Part shown: positions 15,561 through 24,870 of the stretch, one piece after another
How positions within the stretch are numbered: position 1 is the first letter of the stretch
Layout: every line of letters starts with the position of its first letter
DNA from: Acidobacteriota bacterium
GTDB lineage: Bacteria; Acidobacteriota; Blastocatellia; Pyrinomonadales; Pyrinomonadaceae
Direction: 5' to 3'
DNA length: 55,636 bases
Assembly (NCBI GenBank): GCA_020199775.1
Contig: JAIVJZ010000053.1
Coordinates: 1-55,636 of the forward strand
The notes under the pieces: generated by a model
The model's database searches: none
What the model was told of the DNA's origin: nothing
What the model saw: only the letters and a program-made list of their open reading frames with translations
Translations under genes and position numbers: made by a program

Positions 15561-15651
15561 AGAATATGCTTCGCGGCTCGACTCGTTCGAGCGTTGACTT
15601 CGGAGTCAGTCGGGGCGGGCGCGATAAAATAATCCCCAACTGTGGCGTTGA

Positions 15652-15682
15652 TTGAAACGTTCCTGCGCTCCGGAACGTTAAA
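15652..15682. other. Hairpin upstream of the TPR gene
   Basis: AACGTTCC and GGAACGTT pair around a short GC-rich loop about 85 bases before the TPR start. It could be a leader hairpin or an operator. The rest of the gap 15563-15761 shows no gene. Confidence 0.35.
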
Positions 15683-15761
15683 GCATCTTGACTATGTCGT
15701 CGCCATAGCTTTCCGCAAAAATAGGTAACTTTCTAACGATTAAATTCTCAAGGAGAAAGAG

Positions 15762-17063
15762 ATGAGACTTGCATCCATGCGCAGCCTGAAAATTTTTGCC
15801 GTCATACTAATACTCACCGGCCTGCCAGCTTACGCGCAGCAGTCGGGGAGCAAAAAGTTTGTCTTCACGACCAAATCGAAGGCAGCCATGGAGGCCGCCG
15901 GGCAGGCCATCAAGATGATCGAATCTTTCCAGCCCGCGCCCGACATTCTGCCCGTCGCTCAGAAGGCCGTCGCCGCCGACCCCGACTTCGCTTTCGCGCA
16001 TTACCTCGTCGCAACCTTCACGCCGCCGCCGCAACCCGGCACGACGCCGCCGCCCGCCAACACGCCGAAGGCGCACATGGATAAAGCCCTCGAACTGTCG
16101 AAGCGCGCGTCGGACGGCGAACGTCGTTACATCGAAGCGGTTGCGCTCGTGCGCGCGCAGAAGCCCGCCGAGGCGCTCCCCCTGCTCAAGCAACTCGCAC
16201 AGGATTACCCGGAAGAACGGATGGCACGGATGATGCTCGGCCAAGTCCTGCTCACCCGCGGCCAGATGGAAGAGGCGCGCGCCAACTTCGAGCGGGCCGT
16301 CGCTCTCGACAACAGCACCCCGCGCGTTTACAACTTACTCGGCAATTACCACCTGCTTCAGGGCGACTACGCGAAGGCGCGCGAGATGTACCAGCAGGCG
16401 TTGAAGCGGACGGTGAAGGGCACAGCCCCTTTCGGGCCTAATTTCGGACTGAGCTACACCTACGTCTATGAGGGGAAGATTCCCGAAGCGCTGAAAGTGT
16501 TGACGCGTTTTCAGGATGAGTATACGCGGACGAGCGGCGCGGCAGAGTTTCCGCCCGTCTTCATCTGGAATGCCATCGCGCGTCTGCATCTCGAAAACGG
16601 CCAACCCGCAGAGGCGCTCAAGTTTTACGAACGGGGCTACCAGACTGTGCCGGGGAGCAAGCTGCCCGCGGAAGAGAAGATGATCTGGCAAGGCCGCCTG
16701 CATCACGGGCGCGGGCGCGCTCTCGCCAAGCTCGGCAAGCACGAAGAAGCCTGGAAGGAAGCCGAACTGATCAAAAAGATGATCGACGAGAATCCTGAGC
16801 GCGGCAAGCAGTTCATGCCCTCTTACCACTACATCGTGGGCTACCTGAGGCTCGAAGGCGGCGACCACGCGAAAGCCCTCGAACACTTGAAGCAGGCCGA
16901 TCAAACCGACCTTTTTCACAAACTGCTGCTCGCACGCGCTTATGACCGGACGGGCGACACGGCGACCGCGCAGAAAATTTATCGGGAGATCGTCGAGTCG
17001 AAACAGAACAGCCTCGAACGCGCGCTCTCCGTCCCGGAGGCGAAGAAGAAGCTGAAGGGCTAA
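15762..17063 (+). CDS. Exported tetratricopeptide-repeat protein
   Basis: A 433-residue protein with a signal peptide (MRSLKIFAVILILTGLPAYAQQ) and a strong ribosome site AAGGAGAAAGAG before the ATG. The mature protein is TPR-like helical hairpins, e.g. DPDFAFAHYLVATF, EEARANFERAVALDNSTPRVYNLLGNYHLLQGDYAKAREMYQQAL, NGQPAEALKFYERGYQ, GGDHAKALEHLKQADQ and TGDTATAQKIYREIV. It resembles periplasmic TPR scaffolds that gather partner proteins. No catalytic domain is visible. It stands alone, with a terminator just downstream. Confidence 0.8.
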   Translation: MRLASMRSLKIFAVILILTGLPAYAQQSGSKKFVFTTKSKAAMEAAGQAIKMIESFQPAPDILPVAQKAVAADPDFAFAHYLVATFTPPPQPGTTPPPANTPKAHMDKALELSKRASDGERRYIEAVALVRAQKPAEALPLLKQLAQDYPEERMARMMLGQVLLTRGQMEEARANFERAVALDNSTPRVYNLLGNYHLLQGDYAKAREMYQQALKRTVKGTAPFGPNFGLSYTYVYEGKIPEALKVLTRFQDEYTRTSGAAEFPPVFIWNAIARLHLENGQPAEALKFYERGYQTVPGSKLPAEEKMIWQGRLHHGRGRALAKLGKHEEAWKEAELIKKMIDENPERGKQFMPSYHYIVGYLRLEGGDHAKALEHLKQADQTDLFHKLLLARAYDRTGDTATAQKIYREIVESKQNSLERALSVPEAKKKLKG

Positions 17064-17107
17064 CAGCCACCTCACGCGATGGCGTGCTTCACGGTGATTG
17101 GTAGCGG

Positions 17108-17135
17108 CAGCGTTCCGGCAAAGGCTGGAACGCTG
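17108..17135 (+). terminator. Intrinsic terminator after the TPR gene
   Basis: CAGCGTTCC (17108-17116) and GGAACGCTG (17127-17135) form a perfect stem with a 10-base loop, followed by TTTCGCTTT. Confidence 0.75.
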
Positions 17136-17290
17136 TTTCGCTTTGTGGTAAAGCTCGGATAGACCACCGCGACACGTTCGATGCCCAGTCCGCTGGCGAA
17201 CAACGCCAATTAGTCAGCTAAAGCTATCCGGGGGAAGTTAAAAATGACTTATACTGGAGCGCGAATGGACGAACGCATTATTGAGGTAGC

Positions 17291-20200
17291 ATGACTGACG
17301 CACAAAAATCTTTAGGACTCAGGCCACGTAGCGAAGACCTGTTCCGTTTCGTGGCTGAAAACGTCGAGGACTTCGCCATCTTCACAATCGACCTCGACGG
17401 TACTCTCGGCAGTTGGAATCCCGGAGTCGAGAAACTTCTGGGTTACGCCGAAGCCGAGTGGGTCGGTCGAAACTCCTGCGACATATTCACCCCCGAAGAC
17501 AATTTGCGTGACGCGTGCGGCGTCGAGATGCGCACCGCCGCGGAGAGCGGGCGCGCCGAAGACGAGCGGTGGCACCTGCGTAAGGACGGCACCCGTTTCT
17601 GGGCTAACGGGTTGTTGATGGCGTTGCGTGATGAAAACGGGGAGATGTACTGCTTTGCCAAGATAATGCGCGACGAGACCCGGAAAAAGAACGCGGTGGA
17701 AGAGCGCGAGCGGTTCCTCGGCGTAGGCACAGACCTTTTGGTCGTCACCGGCTTCGACGGTCGATTCAAGTGGGTCAGTCCGGCTTGGGAGCGCACCTTC
17801 GGGTGGACGGCGAAGGAACTGACAGAGCACCCGTGGCTCTACTTCGTTCACCCCGACGACCACGAGCGAACCATAAGCGAGGCGGAGAAGTTGTTCGCCG
17901 GTCAGGAGACGGTTTCGTTCGAGAACCGTTACCTCCACAGGGACGGCTCTTATCGTTGGCTCGTCTGGAATACCAAATCCTATCCGCAAGAAGGGGTGCT
18001 CTACGCCAGCGCGATAGACGTTACCGGGCGGCATCGGAAAGAACTGACGCTGCGATTCCTCGTCGATCTCAATCAGGCGACACAGCCACTCACCGACCCG
18101 GACGAGATCATGGCAGTCACGGCGCGAATGTTGGGCGAGCATCTCGGCGTCAACCGGTGCGCCTACGCGGAGGTCGAAACCGACGAGGATCATTTTGTCA
18201 TCAAGGGGGATTACACACGCGACACGTTCAGCATCGTCGGGCGGTACCGCATGTCCTCGTTCGGGGCCGATGCGCTCAGTCTCTCTCGCGCGAACGTGCC
18301 CTATGTGGTCGAGAACGCGGAGACCGACGCGCGGGTGGGCGCGAACCTCGCAACCTATCGTCAGACGGGAATCGCGGCGGTCGTCAGCGTCCCGCTTCAC
18401 AGGGAGGGTCGGTTCGTGGCGGGCATGGCCGTCCACCAGAAGACCCCGCGCCGCTGGACTAGCGAAGAAGTGGAGCTAATTCGCTTGGTAGTCAACCGCT
18501 GTTGGGAATCCATCGAGCGGGCGCGGGCGATCAGAAGATTCAGCGAAGGCCAAGCGCGTTTCAGATTCCTCGCGGAGTCGATGCCGCAGAAGATATTCAC
18601 GGCCACCCCCGCGGGCGAAGTGGACTACTTCAACCGGCAGTGGATGGAGTTCACCGGGCTCACCTTCGAGCAGATCAAAGATTGGGGTTGGACGCAGTTC
18701 ATCCACCCCGACGACGTGGAAGAAAACGTCCGCCGCTGGAAGCATTCCCTCGACACGGGCGAACCGTTTCAACTAGAACACCGCTTCCGCCGCGCCGACG
18801 GCGCATACCACTGGCATCTTTCTCGCGCCCACGCCATGCGCGACGCGGAAGGCAAAGTGTTGATGTGGATCGGGTCTAACACGGACATCCACGACGTGAA
18901 GCGTGCCGAAGAGGCACTCAAGGAGTCGGAGGAGCAGTTTCGCCTTTTCGCCCAGACGGCGACCGACGCCATCATCAACATCGATGCCGCAAGCCGCATC
19001 CTGTTCATCAACAAAGCCGCTGAGGGCATCTTTGGTTACAGCCACGCGGACATGCAAGGGTCTTCGCTCACGATGCTAATGCCCGACTACCTGCGCCATC
19101 TCCATCAGGCCGGTATGAATAGGTATTTAAAGACGGGACAAAAGCACGTGTCATGGGAATCCGTGGAAGTGCCGGGGCTTCATAGAGACGGTCGTGCAAT
19201 TCCTCTGGAAATCTCTTTCGGCGAATACACACGGGGCGGGGAACGTTACTTCACGGGCATCTGCCGCGACATCTCGGAGCGAAAGCGTGTGCAACTAAGA
19301 CTGAATGCGCAGCACTCCGTGACCAGAATACTCGCCGAAGCCGAGACGGTCGCGGAAGCCTCCGCGAGGATCATTCAGGCGGTGTGTGAAAGCCTCGGGT
19401 GGGACGTGGGCGAAATCTGGAGATTGCACCCGGATGAAAATCACCTGCGCTGCGCCGAAGGCTGGCACGGTCCCTTCGTCACGGATGAGGTGTTCGCAGA
19501 GATGTGCGGCATAAACCCGCTGCCCCCCGGAGTCGGCATGCCCGGTCGCGTCTGGTCGAGCGGCGAGCCCGTGTGGATTACAGACATCGCCCGAGAGGAA
19601 AACTTCCCGCGCGCGCGCATAGCCCAGCGCGCCGGCCTGCGTTCCGCGTTCGCCTTTCCCGTTAAGCTCGGCGCGGAGGTGATCGGCGTCATGGAATTCT
19701 TCAGCCGCGAAGTGAGAGAGCGCGACGAGGAAGTCATCGAGATGATCGCAACGCTCGGCAGCCAGATGGGGCAGTTCATCGAACGCAGGAACGTGGAGAG
19801 GGCGAGGGCGGAACTTCTCGCGCTTGAGCGGGCATCGCGAACGGAGGCCGAGGAAGCGAACCGGCTGAAGGACGAATTTCTCGCCACGCTCTCGCACGAA
19901 TTGCGCACACCGCTGACCTCGATCTTAGGGTGGGCGCGGCTGTTGCAGACGAACAACTTCGACGAGGCCGCCATGAGACGCGCCCTCGAAACAATCGAGC
20001 GGAACGCGCGGGCGCAGAACCAACTCGTCGACGATCTACTCGACACTTCGCGCATCATCACGGGCAAGCTGCGCCTCGACGTGCGTTCGGTCGATCTCGC
20101 GGACGTGGTCACGGCCGCGACCGACTCGGTGCGCCCGGCGGCCGAAGCTAAAGAGATACGCTTGCAGACGCTGCTCGACCCGCAAGCGGGGCCGGTGTCG

Positions 20201-21016
20201 GGCGATCCCGACAGGCTCCAGCAAGTGGTCTGGAATCTGGTCTCGAACGCCATCAAGTTTACCCCCAAGAGGGGACGCGTACAGGTGCGCCTCGAACGCG
20301 TCAACTCGCACATCGAGATCACCGTAGCCGACACGGGTATGGGCATCGCGCCGGAGTTTTTGCCGCACGTCTTCGACCGCTTCCGCCAAGCCGATCAGGC
20401 GACGACCCGCGCCCACGGGGGCTTGGGTCTGGGGCTCGCCATCGTGCGACAGTTGGTGGAACTGCACGGCGGAACCGTCTCGGCTCACAGTGACGGCAAA
20501 GGGCAGGGCACGACGTTCACCATCAACCTGCCGCTGCTGCCCGTGCGGCAGGAGCCCGCAAGCGACCTGCCGCGTGTTCACCCGGCGGCCAGAGGTGGAA
20601 TCGCGCTCACATGCCCGCCGGAACTTGACGGCTTGCGCGTGCTCATCGTCGACGACGAGGCTGACACGCGCGACTTGCTCCTCGCCGTGCTCACCTCATG
20701 CGGGGCTCAAGTGACGCTGACGGCTTCGGCGGCCGAGGCGTTGGAGCAGATCGGGCGGGAACACTTCGACGTGCTCGTCACGGACATCGGGATGCCCGAA
20801 GAGGACGGCTATTCGCTGATCGAGAAGGTGAGGATGCTGCCCGCGGAACGCGGAGGAACGTTACCGGCGGCGGCGTTGACGGCTTACGCCAGAATGGAAG
20901 ATCGGGTGCGCGCTCTCCGCTCCGGTTTCCAGATACACGTGCCGAAGCCGGTCGATCCGACGGAGTTGATCACCGTGGTCGCCAACCTCGCCGGGCGCAC
21001 CGGCAATGGGAAGTAG
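17291..21016 (+). CDS. Hybrid sensor histidine kinase with PAS-PAS-GAF-PAS-PAS-GAF input and C-terminal receiver
   Basis: A 1241-residue protein without transmembrane segments, so a cytoplasmic sensor. Input domains in order: PAS (about 15-130), PAS (140-255), GAF (265-415), PAS (425-545), PAS (555-670) and GAF (680-835). The kinase core has HisKA with phospho-acceptor His869 in LSHELRTPLTSILGWARLL, N-box VVWNLVSNAIKFTP, G1 VADTGMGIA, F-box HVFDRFRQAD and G2 GGLGLGLAIVRQL. The C-terminal receiver (about 1115-1235) has the DDE acidic patch and phospho-acceptor Asp1165 in VTDIGMPEEDG. No HPt or output regulator is adjacent, so it should signal to a partner elsewhere. No haem, flavin or bilin cysteine motif could be assigned by eye; the stimulus is unknown. 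Confidence 0.9.
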   Translation: MTDAQKSLGLRPRSEDLFRFVAENVEDFAIFTIDLDGTLGSWNPGVEKLLGYAEAEWVGRNSCDIFTPEDNLRDACGVEMRTAAESGRAEDERWHLRKDGTRFWANGLLMALRDENGEMYCFAKIMRDETRKKNAVEERERFLGVGTDLLVVTGFDGRFKWVSPAWERTFGWTAKELTEHPWLYFVHPDDHERTISEAEKLFAGQETVSFENRYLHRDGSYRWLVWNTKSYPQEGVLYASAIDVTGRHRKELTLRFLVDLNQATQPLTDPDEIMAVTARMLGEHLGVNRCAYAEVETDEDHFVIKGDYTRDTFSIVGRYRMSSFGADALSLSRANVPYVVENAETDARVGANLATYRQTGIAAVVSVPLHREGRFVAGMAVHQKTPRRWTSEEVELIRLVVNRCWESIERARAIRRFSEGQARFRFLAESMPQKIFTATPAGEVDYFNRQWMEFTGLTFEQIKDWGWTQFIHPDDVEENVRRWKHSLDTGEPFQLEHRFRRADGAYHWHLSRAHAMRDAEGKVLMWIGSNTDIHDVKRAEEALKESEEQFRLFAQTATDAIINIDAASRILFINKAAEGIFGYSHADMQGSSLTMLMPDYLRHLHQAGMNRYLKTGQKHVSWESVEVPGLHRDGRAIPLEISFGEYTRGGERYFTGICRDISERKRVQLRLNAQHSVTRILAEAETVAEASARIIQAVCESLGWDVGEIWRLHPDENHLRCAEGWHGPFVTDEVFAEMCGINPLPPGVGMPGRVWSSGEPVWITDIAREENFPRARIAQRAGLRSAFAFPVKLGAEVIGVMEFFSREVRERDEEVIEMIATLGSQMGQFIERRNVERARAELLALERASRTEAEEANRLKDEFLATLSHELRTPLTSILGWARLLQTNNFDEAAMRRALETIERNARAQNQLVDDLLDTSRIITGKLRLDVRSVDLADVVTAATDSVRPAAEAKEIRLQTLLDPQAGPVSGDPDRLQQVVWNLVSNAIKFTPKRGRVQVRLERVNSHIEITVADTGMGIAPEFLPHVFDRFRQADQATTRAHGGLGLGLAIVRQLVELHGGTVSAHSDGKGQGTTFTINLPLLPVRQEPASDLPRVHPAARGGIALTCPPELDGLRVLIVDDEADTRDLLLAVLTSCGAQVTLTASAAEALEQIGREHFDVLVTDIGMPEEDGYSLIEKVRMLPAERGGTLPAAALTAYARMEDRVRALRSGFQIHVPKPVDPTELITVVANLAGRTGNGK

Positions 21017-21072
21017 CATCACGCGGCGAGAGAGAGACGCCGTCGGACGCCCGCCGGGGCGCGCAGACGCTC

Positions 21073-21957
21073 TCACCCGTCTATATTTTTTAAGGGCGCA
21101 TTTTGTACAGGACGATCTGAACCGACCGTCACCGGGCTGGCTTTGCCTTCGAGAAAGGGGCTGATGAGTTCGGCCAGACGCCTCTCTTCGGTCTCGCGGC
21201 GCAGGGCGAATTCGGCCGACTGTCGCTTGGCCTCGGCAGTTTCAGCGCGGAGAGCTTCCATCTCCGCCTGTTTGCGTTTGAGATATTCCTCGGCCTCTCT
21301 GGTGAGTTGCTGAATCTCCGCGCTGTTGCGTTCCTCGGCGGCGCGGGCGCGTTCGTCGAGCATCGCCTGATAGGCGTCGAGCGCGCGGTCGCGGCGCACG
21401 GCGTCCGCGATGGGCACGTCCGTCCCGACGCCTTTGGCCGACAGCGCGAGGTTGACGGCGACGACCTTAATGCTCATCGGGTGGTTGGTCAGCGCGGGGT
21501 TCTGCATCAACTTCGCCAGTTCGTCCACGCTGCACTGTGACTCTCCGAGACCCGCTTCGAGGTAAATTTCTTCCAGAGACTTTGCCGCGAGGTCGCCCCC
21601 GGCCGCACTGTCGAACTGCTCGAACGTCGGAGGCTTCTCGCCTGCCACGAGGTCTGCGACGCGCGTCCCCGTCTGAGTCGCGGCCGTCCCCTGCGAGCCT
21701 CCCGCGTGCCCGGCGGGCGACTCCTCCTCCGCCTCCTGCTGTGATTCGCCCTCACCCGGTTGGACGGACACGAAGAAGTTGAGCAGCGACTTCATCGCGC
21801 CGCCGCCGCGTTTGGGTGTCGCAGGCTGCGCCGTTTGACTCTTCGGCTCGCTGGAAATATCGGCGATTGACGAATCTATGCTCTGCGACAGTTCATTCAT
21901 CTCGCGCAGGATGTCTTCTGTGCTCCGGTTGTCTTCCGGTCGTTTGCGGTTAGCCAT
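21073..21957 (-). CDS. Coiled-coil protein, last gene of the PspA/ABC operon
   Basis: A 294-residue soluble protein of unknown family. The N-terminal third is polar and low-complexity (ILREMNELSQSIDSSIADISSEPKSQ, then Glu/Gln-rich). The middle (about 115-195) is a globular helical domain with SLEEIYLEAGLGESQCSVDELAKLMQNP and HPMSIKVVAVNLALSAKGV. The C-terminal part is a charged coiled coil (about 200-265) rich in Glu, Arg and Ala. It is 53 bases downstream of the membrane coiled-coil gene on the same strand. Given that context it may be a peripheral adaptor of a membrane complex; that is inference only. Confidence 0.7.
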   Translation of the reverse strand: MANRKRPEDNRSTEDILREMNELSQSIDSSIADISSEPKSQTAQPATPKRGGGAMKSLLNFFVSVQPGEGESQQEAEEESPAGHAGGSQGTAATQTGTRVADLVAGEKPPTFEQFDSAAGGDLAAKSLEEIYLEAGLGESQCSVDELAKLMQNPALTNHPMSIKVVAVNLALSAKGVGTDVPIADAVRRDRALDAYQAMLDERARAAEERNSAEIQQLTREAEEYLKRKQAEMEALRAETAEAKRQSAEFALRRETEERRLAELISPFLEGKASPVTVGSDRPVQNAPLKNIDG

Positions 21958-22010
21958 TGTCTTTCAACTCCTAAAATTCCAGTGCGATGTATTGTGGGAT
22001 CGCGCGCGGG

Positions 22011-22940
22011 TTATTTGATCCGTTGCGCCTGCTTCCGCTGCGCCCGCCGCGCCCTGTCGGCCGCGTTCTCCGTCGTGTTCGCAGAGACGGCGGCGGTGGC
22101 GGCGGCGGACGCGGACACGCCTTCAAGCGCGGAGAGCGACGCGCCTTCGGCTTCCACGTTCAGCACATCCTCATACTCGTCGCGAAACTCGTCGCTGATG
22201 CTGAGGTTGATGAGCAGGTTATCCACCAGCCCTTGAATGCCCGCCACGTCCGTGAAGGTATAGACTTCGTCCTGAATCAGGCCGAGCGAATTCTTGATTA
22301 CTTGCAGGCGCGCGTCGAGCAGGCGCACCAGTTCGTCCAGCCGCTTGATGCGTGCCAAACGTTGCTTGAGGATGCTCAGGTTCTGCGTCAGCGCGTAACG
22401 CACCTGCCGCGCTTCCTCGCCTTCGAGCGCGACTTCGGCCTGCTCGATCTGCTCGGCCAGCGCGTTGTGCAGTTGCCGGTAGTTGCGCGTCGAAAGAAGG
22501 TGACGCGCGCGCAGCATCCGTGCGTACTCGTAGCGGAAAGATGAGAGTTTGGCGACGACATCCGCGAGCATGCGGCCAGCCCCGACCGCGCCGAGTTCGG
22601 CGGAACGCCGCTCGATCTCCTCGCAGAGCGTGTGCACGGAATGAAAGTCGGTCTGGTAGTTGGCGGGGAGGATCGCGACGATGCGTTTCTCGGCCTCGGC
22701 GTCGCTCTCTTTCCGCTGCCAGACCTTCTTCATCTTGATATAGCGTTGGATGATGGGCATCTGGGCGAGCAGCGCCGCGCCCAACTGACCGGCGACCAGC
22801 AACGGCAGGAAAGCCCAGAAGTTGACGACGAGCATGAGGAACGCCATGACGCCGATGAAGCCGAGGTTGACCTCGCTCTTCAAGGCTTCCTTGACGAAGT
22901 TGATGTCGCCCTCGTACTTGTCGTTGCTATCGTCAGGCAT
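22011..22940 (-). CDS. Membrane-anchored coiled-coil protein of the PspA/ABC operon
   Basis: A protein of about 309 residues. A strongly hydrophobic N-terminal segment (VNLGFIGVMAFLMLVVNFWAF and on through LLVAGQLGAALLAQM) makes one or two membrane passes. It is followed by long charged helices (KKVWQRKESDAEAEKRIVAIL, EQIEQAEVALEGEEARQ, LARIKRLDELVRLLDARLQVIK) and an Ala/Thr-rich tail. ATG 22940 is chosen because GGGGAAG lies just upstream; a GTG at 22967 would add nine residues. It starts 32 bases after the ABC ATPase stop. The layout recalls XpaC/TelA-type partners of PspA-like proteins, but I cannot establish homology by eye. Confidence 0.7.
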   Translation of the reverse strand: MPDDSNDKYEGDINFVKEALKSEVNLGFIGVMAFLMLVVNFWAFLPLLVAGQLGAALLAQMPIIQRYIKMKKVWQRKESDAEAEKRIVAILPANYQTDFHSVHTLCEEIERRSAELGAVGAGRMLADVVAKLSSFRYEYARMLRARHLLSTRNYRQLHNALAEQIEQAEVALEGEEARQVRYALTQNLSILKQRLARIKRLDELVRLLDARLQVIKNSLGLIQDEVYTFTDVAGIQGLVDNLLINLSISDEFRDEYEDVLNVEAEGASLSALEGVSASAAATAAVSANTTENAADRARRAQRKQAQRIK

Positions 22941-22971
22941 AAAGTGGCTTCCCCAAAGCTTTCTCACTTTA

Positions 22972-23892
22972 TCAAAGCCTGGGGAACTCGACCAATTTAA
23001 TCTCCTTGCGTATCTCCGAGAACCTCGGCAAATCTTCGATATCGGGCCGATAGGCCAACCCCTCCGCGATCAGATCATACTGTTTCATCACGCGTGCGCC
23101 GGGGATGGGGCTGTCTTTCCCATCACGCGGGCGACCCAGTAGAAAGACCGTGTCGGAGACGATCAGCGCAGAGGTTACGTCGTGCGTGACGATGATGAAA
23201 GTGTTGAGCGTGTGCTGGTTGGCCGTGCTCACGATGAGATCGATGACGTTGATGATGTTGACCGGGTCGAGGCCGGAGAAGGGTTCGTCCAGAATGATGA
23301 AGTGGCGATCCTGCATGAGTTGCTGGAGGATGGCGACGCGCTGCCGCTGCCCGCCGGAAAGTTGCTGCGGCCACGCCAGCCCCTGCTTCACCATGTCGAA
23401 CTCGTCGAGCAGGCGGAGAGCTTTGTCGCGCGCCGCCTGCTTCGCCATCCCGGCGCGCACGGCCGGTTCGATGAGATTATTCAGCACGTTGATGTCGTCA
23501 AACAGCGGGTAGCGTTGAAAGACGACGCCCACGTCGCCGACCCGCGTCTCGCGCAGCGGTTTCCCCTCGCCCTCGCTCAACCTGACGCAGCCCGCCGTCG
23601 GTTTGTCGAGCCCCGCCATGATGCGGAGCGCGGTGGTCTTCCCCGCGCCCGAGGGGCCGAGGAGGCTGACGACCTGCGGCTTGTGCTTGATGTTGCGGAT
23701 CGTCAGCGAGAGGTCTTTCAGGACGACGAGCGTGTTCCCGTCGTTCGTCTTGAAAGACTTCGAGAGTTGTTCGACCATCAGCAACGGTTCGAGCAGTTCC
23801 GCGCTGCCGGGCAGAGGGCCGGGAGCGCAGTAGGCGTTGTCGCTGCCGCCGCCGCCGGCGCTGTCGGTGTCCTGTTTGGCGTCCGTAGGCAT
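22972..23892 (-). CDS. ABC transporter ATP-binding protein (NitT/TauT-like)
   Basis: The cytoplasmic motor subunit, about 306 residues. Walker A is GPSGAGKTT, Q-loop VVFQRYPLF, signature LSGGQRQRV, Walker B FIILDEPFSGLDP and the H-loop His is in IVTHD. The N-terminal 40 residues are Gly/Ser-rich and atypical. A C-terminal extension of about 60 residues (ARVMKQYDLIAEGLAYRPDIED) goes past the usual domain. The ATG at 23892 starts 5 bases after the permease stop, so translation is probably coupled. The frame stays open to 23961 inside the permease gene, but that longer start is unlikely. Permease and binding protein are the next genes upstream. Confidence 0.9.
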   Translation of the reverse strand: MPTDAKQDTDSAGGGGSDNAYCAPGPLPGSAELLEPLLMVEQLSKSFKTNDGNTLVVLKDLSLTIRNIKHKPQVVSLLGPSGAGKTTALRIMAGLDKPTAGCVRLSEGEGKPLRETRVGDVGVVFQRYPLFDDINVLNNLIEPAVRAGMAKQAARDKALRLLDEFDMVKQGLAWPQQLSGGQRQRVAILQQLMQDRHFIILDEPFSGLDPVNIINVIDLIVSTANQHTLNTFIIVTHDVTSALIVSDTVFLLGRPRDGKDSPIPGARVMKQYDLIAEGLAYRPDIEDLPRFSEIRKEIKLVEFPRL

Positions 23893-23897
23893 AGGTG

Positions 23898-24755
23898 TTA
23901 AGCCCTCTCCGCGACGGTGGTGTGGGGGAAGGCAACTCGCTTCACCAGCGCGAACAGCCAATCTTCGGCTATGGCGATGATGCCGATGATGATGAGATAG
24001 GCGTAGACCGCCGGCAGATTGTTGACGGAGGAATAGGCATAAATCTGGCTGCCGATGCCGCCTTCGGTGCGGTTGTAGGTCTCAATCGCCGTGATCATCA
24101 CCCAGCCGATGGCCGCGTTCTGCGCGATGACTTCGAGCATCTGCGGCCCCGTGCCGCGCACCACGACCGTGTAGAAGGTTTGCAGATCGTTGTAGCCGAG
24201 GACGCGCGCCAGTTCAAACTTCATACGCGGGATCGAGGCGATGACGGCCGTCATACTGGTGACGAGGAAGAACGACATCCCGACCGTCAACATCGCCACT
24301 TTCATCGGCCAGCCGATGGTGAAGAGCGTCAGGAAGACGAGGTTGAAGCCGATGATCGGGATATAGCGCAGCCACTGCACGAGCTTGTTGAACGGCTGGA
24401 AGAACGGCAGCACGCTCATGTAGGCGATGATCAGCGAAAGGATGGTCGAGTAGAGCAGCCCGACGACGTTCAGTTTCAGCGTGACGTAGGTGTTATAGAC
24501 GAGTCCCTGACTGCCCGGCGCAGCCCACATCTGGCCGAGCGCGCGCCACAGTTCCGAAGGGTAGGGCAACGCCTTGATCGGGTTGAAGAGCCAGAACAGG
24601 GCGAACGCGGCGAGCCAGAGCACAAGCAGGTTGGCGCGCACGAAGAAGCCGGGGTCGCCGTGCAGGCGCACGGCCTGAAAGTACGCGCTGCCCGGCGTGA
24701 GCCCTGAGAACAGCCTTGAAGTCGTAGGCGCGGTGGTTGTTGTTTTAGCAGCCAT
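23898..24755 (-). CDS. ABC transporter permease (SsuC/TauC-like)
   Basis: An integral membrane subunit of 285 residues with about six to seven helices: LLVLWLAAFALFWLF, LLYSTILSLIIAYMSVL, IIGFNLVFLTLFTIGWPM, VAMLTVGMSFFLVTSMTAVIA, AAIGWVMITAIETY and AYLIIIGIIAIAEDWLFALV. The EAA-like coupling loop is ELARVLGYNDLQTFYTVVVRGTGPQ (conserved Gly at LGYND), which docks on the ATPase. It resembles the permeases of nitrate, sulfonate and taurine importers. The substrate is not evident. The gene is separated from the binding-protein/OmpA gene by a 115-base gap carrying an inverted repeat. Confidence 0.9.
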   Translation of the reverse strand: MAAKTTTTAPTTSRLFSGLTPGSAYFQAVRLHGDPGFFVRANLLVLWLAAFALFWLFNPIKALPYPSELWRALGQMWAAPGSQGLVYNTYVTLKLNVVGLLYSTILSLIIAYMSVLPFFQPFNKLVQWLRYIPIIGFNLVFLTLFTIGWPMKVAMLTVGMSFFLVTSMTAVIASIPRMKFELARVLGYNDLQTFYTVVVRGTGPQMLEVIAQNAAIGWVMITAIETYNRTEGGIGSQIYAYSSVNNLPAVYAYLIIIGIIAIAEDWLFALVKRVAFPHTTVAERA

Positions 24756-24756
24756 A

Positions 24757-24868
24757 TGATGAAGAGTGAGCAGTAAGCAGCGAGCAGTGAGCAGTAAGAA
24801 GAGATTTCAGAGTTCGGAGTTAAATGCTGAAATCGTTTTCACCGCGCACTGCTCATCGCTCGATGTCG
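24757..24868. repeat. AGCAGT-type intergenic repeat between binding-protein and permease genes
   Basis: Tandem variants of GTGAGCAGTAAGCAG (about 24767-24798) face a complementary CACTGCTCATCGCTC near 24847, giving an imperfect long stem. The same repeat family fills the gap at 28620-28721 in this operon. It may shape intercistronic mRNA stability. Confidence 0.6.
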
Positions 24869-24870
24869 CG

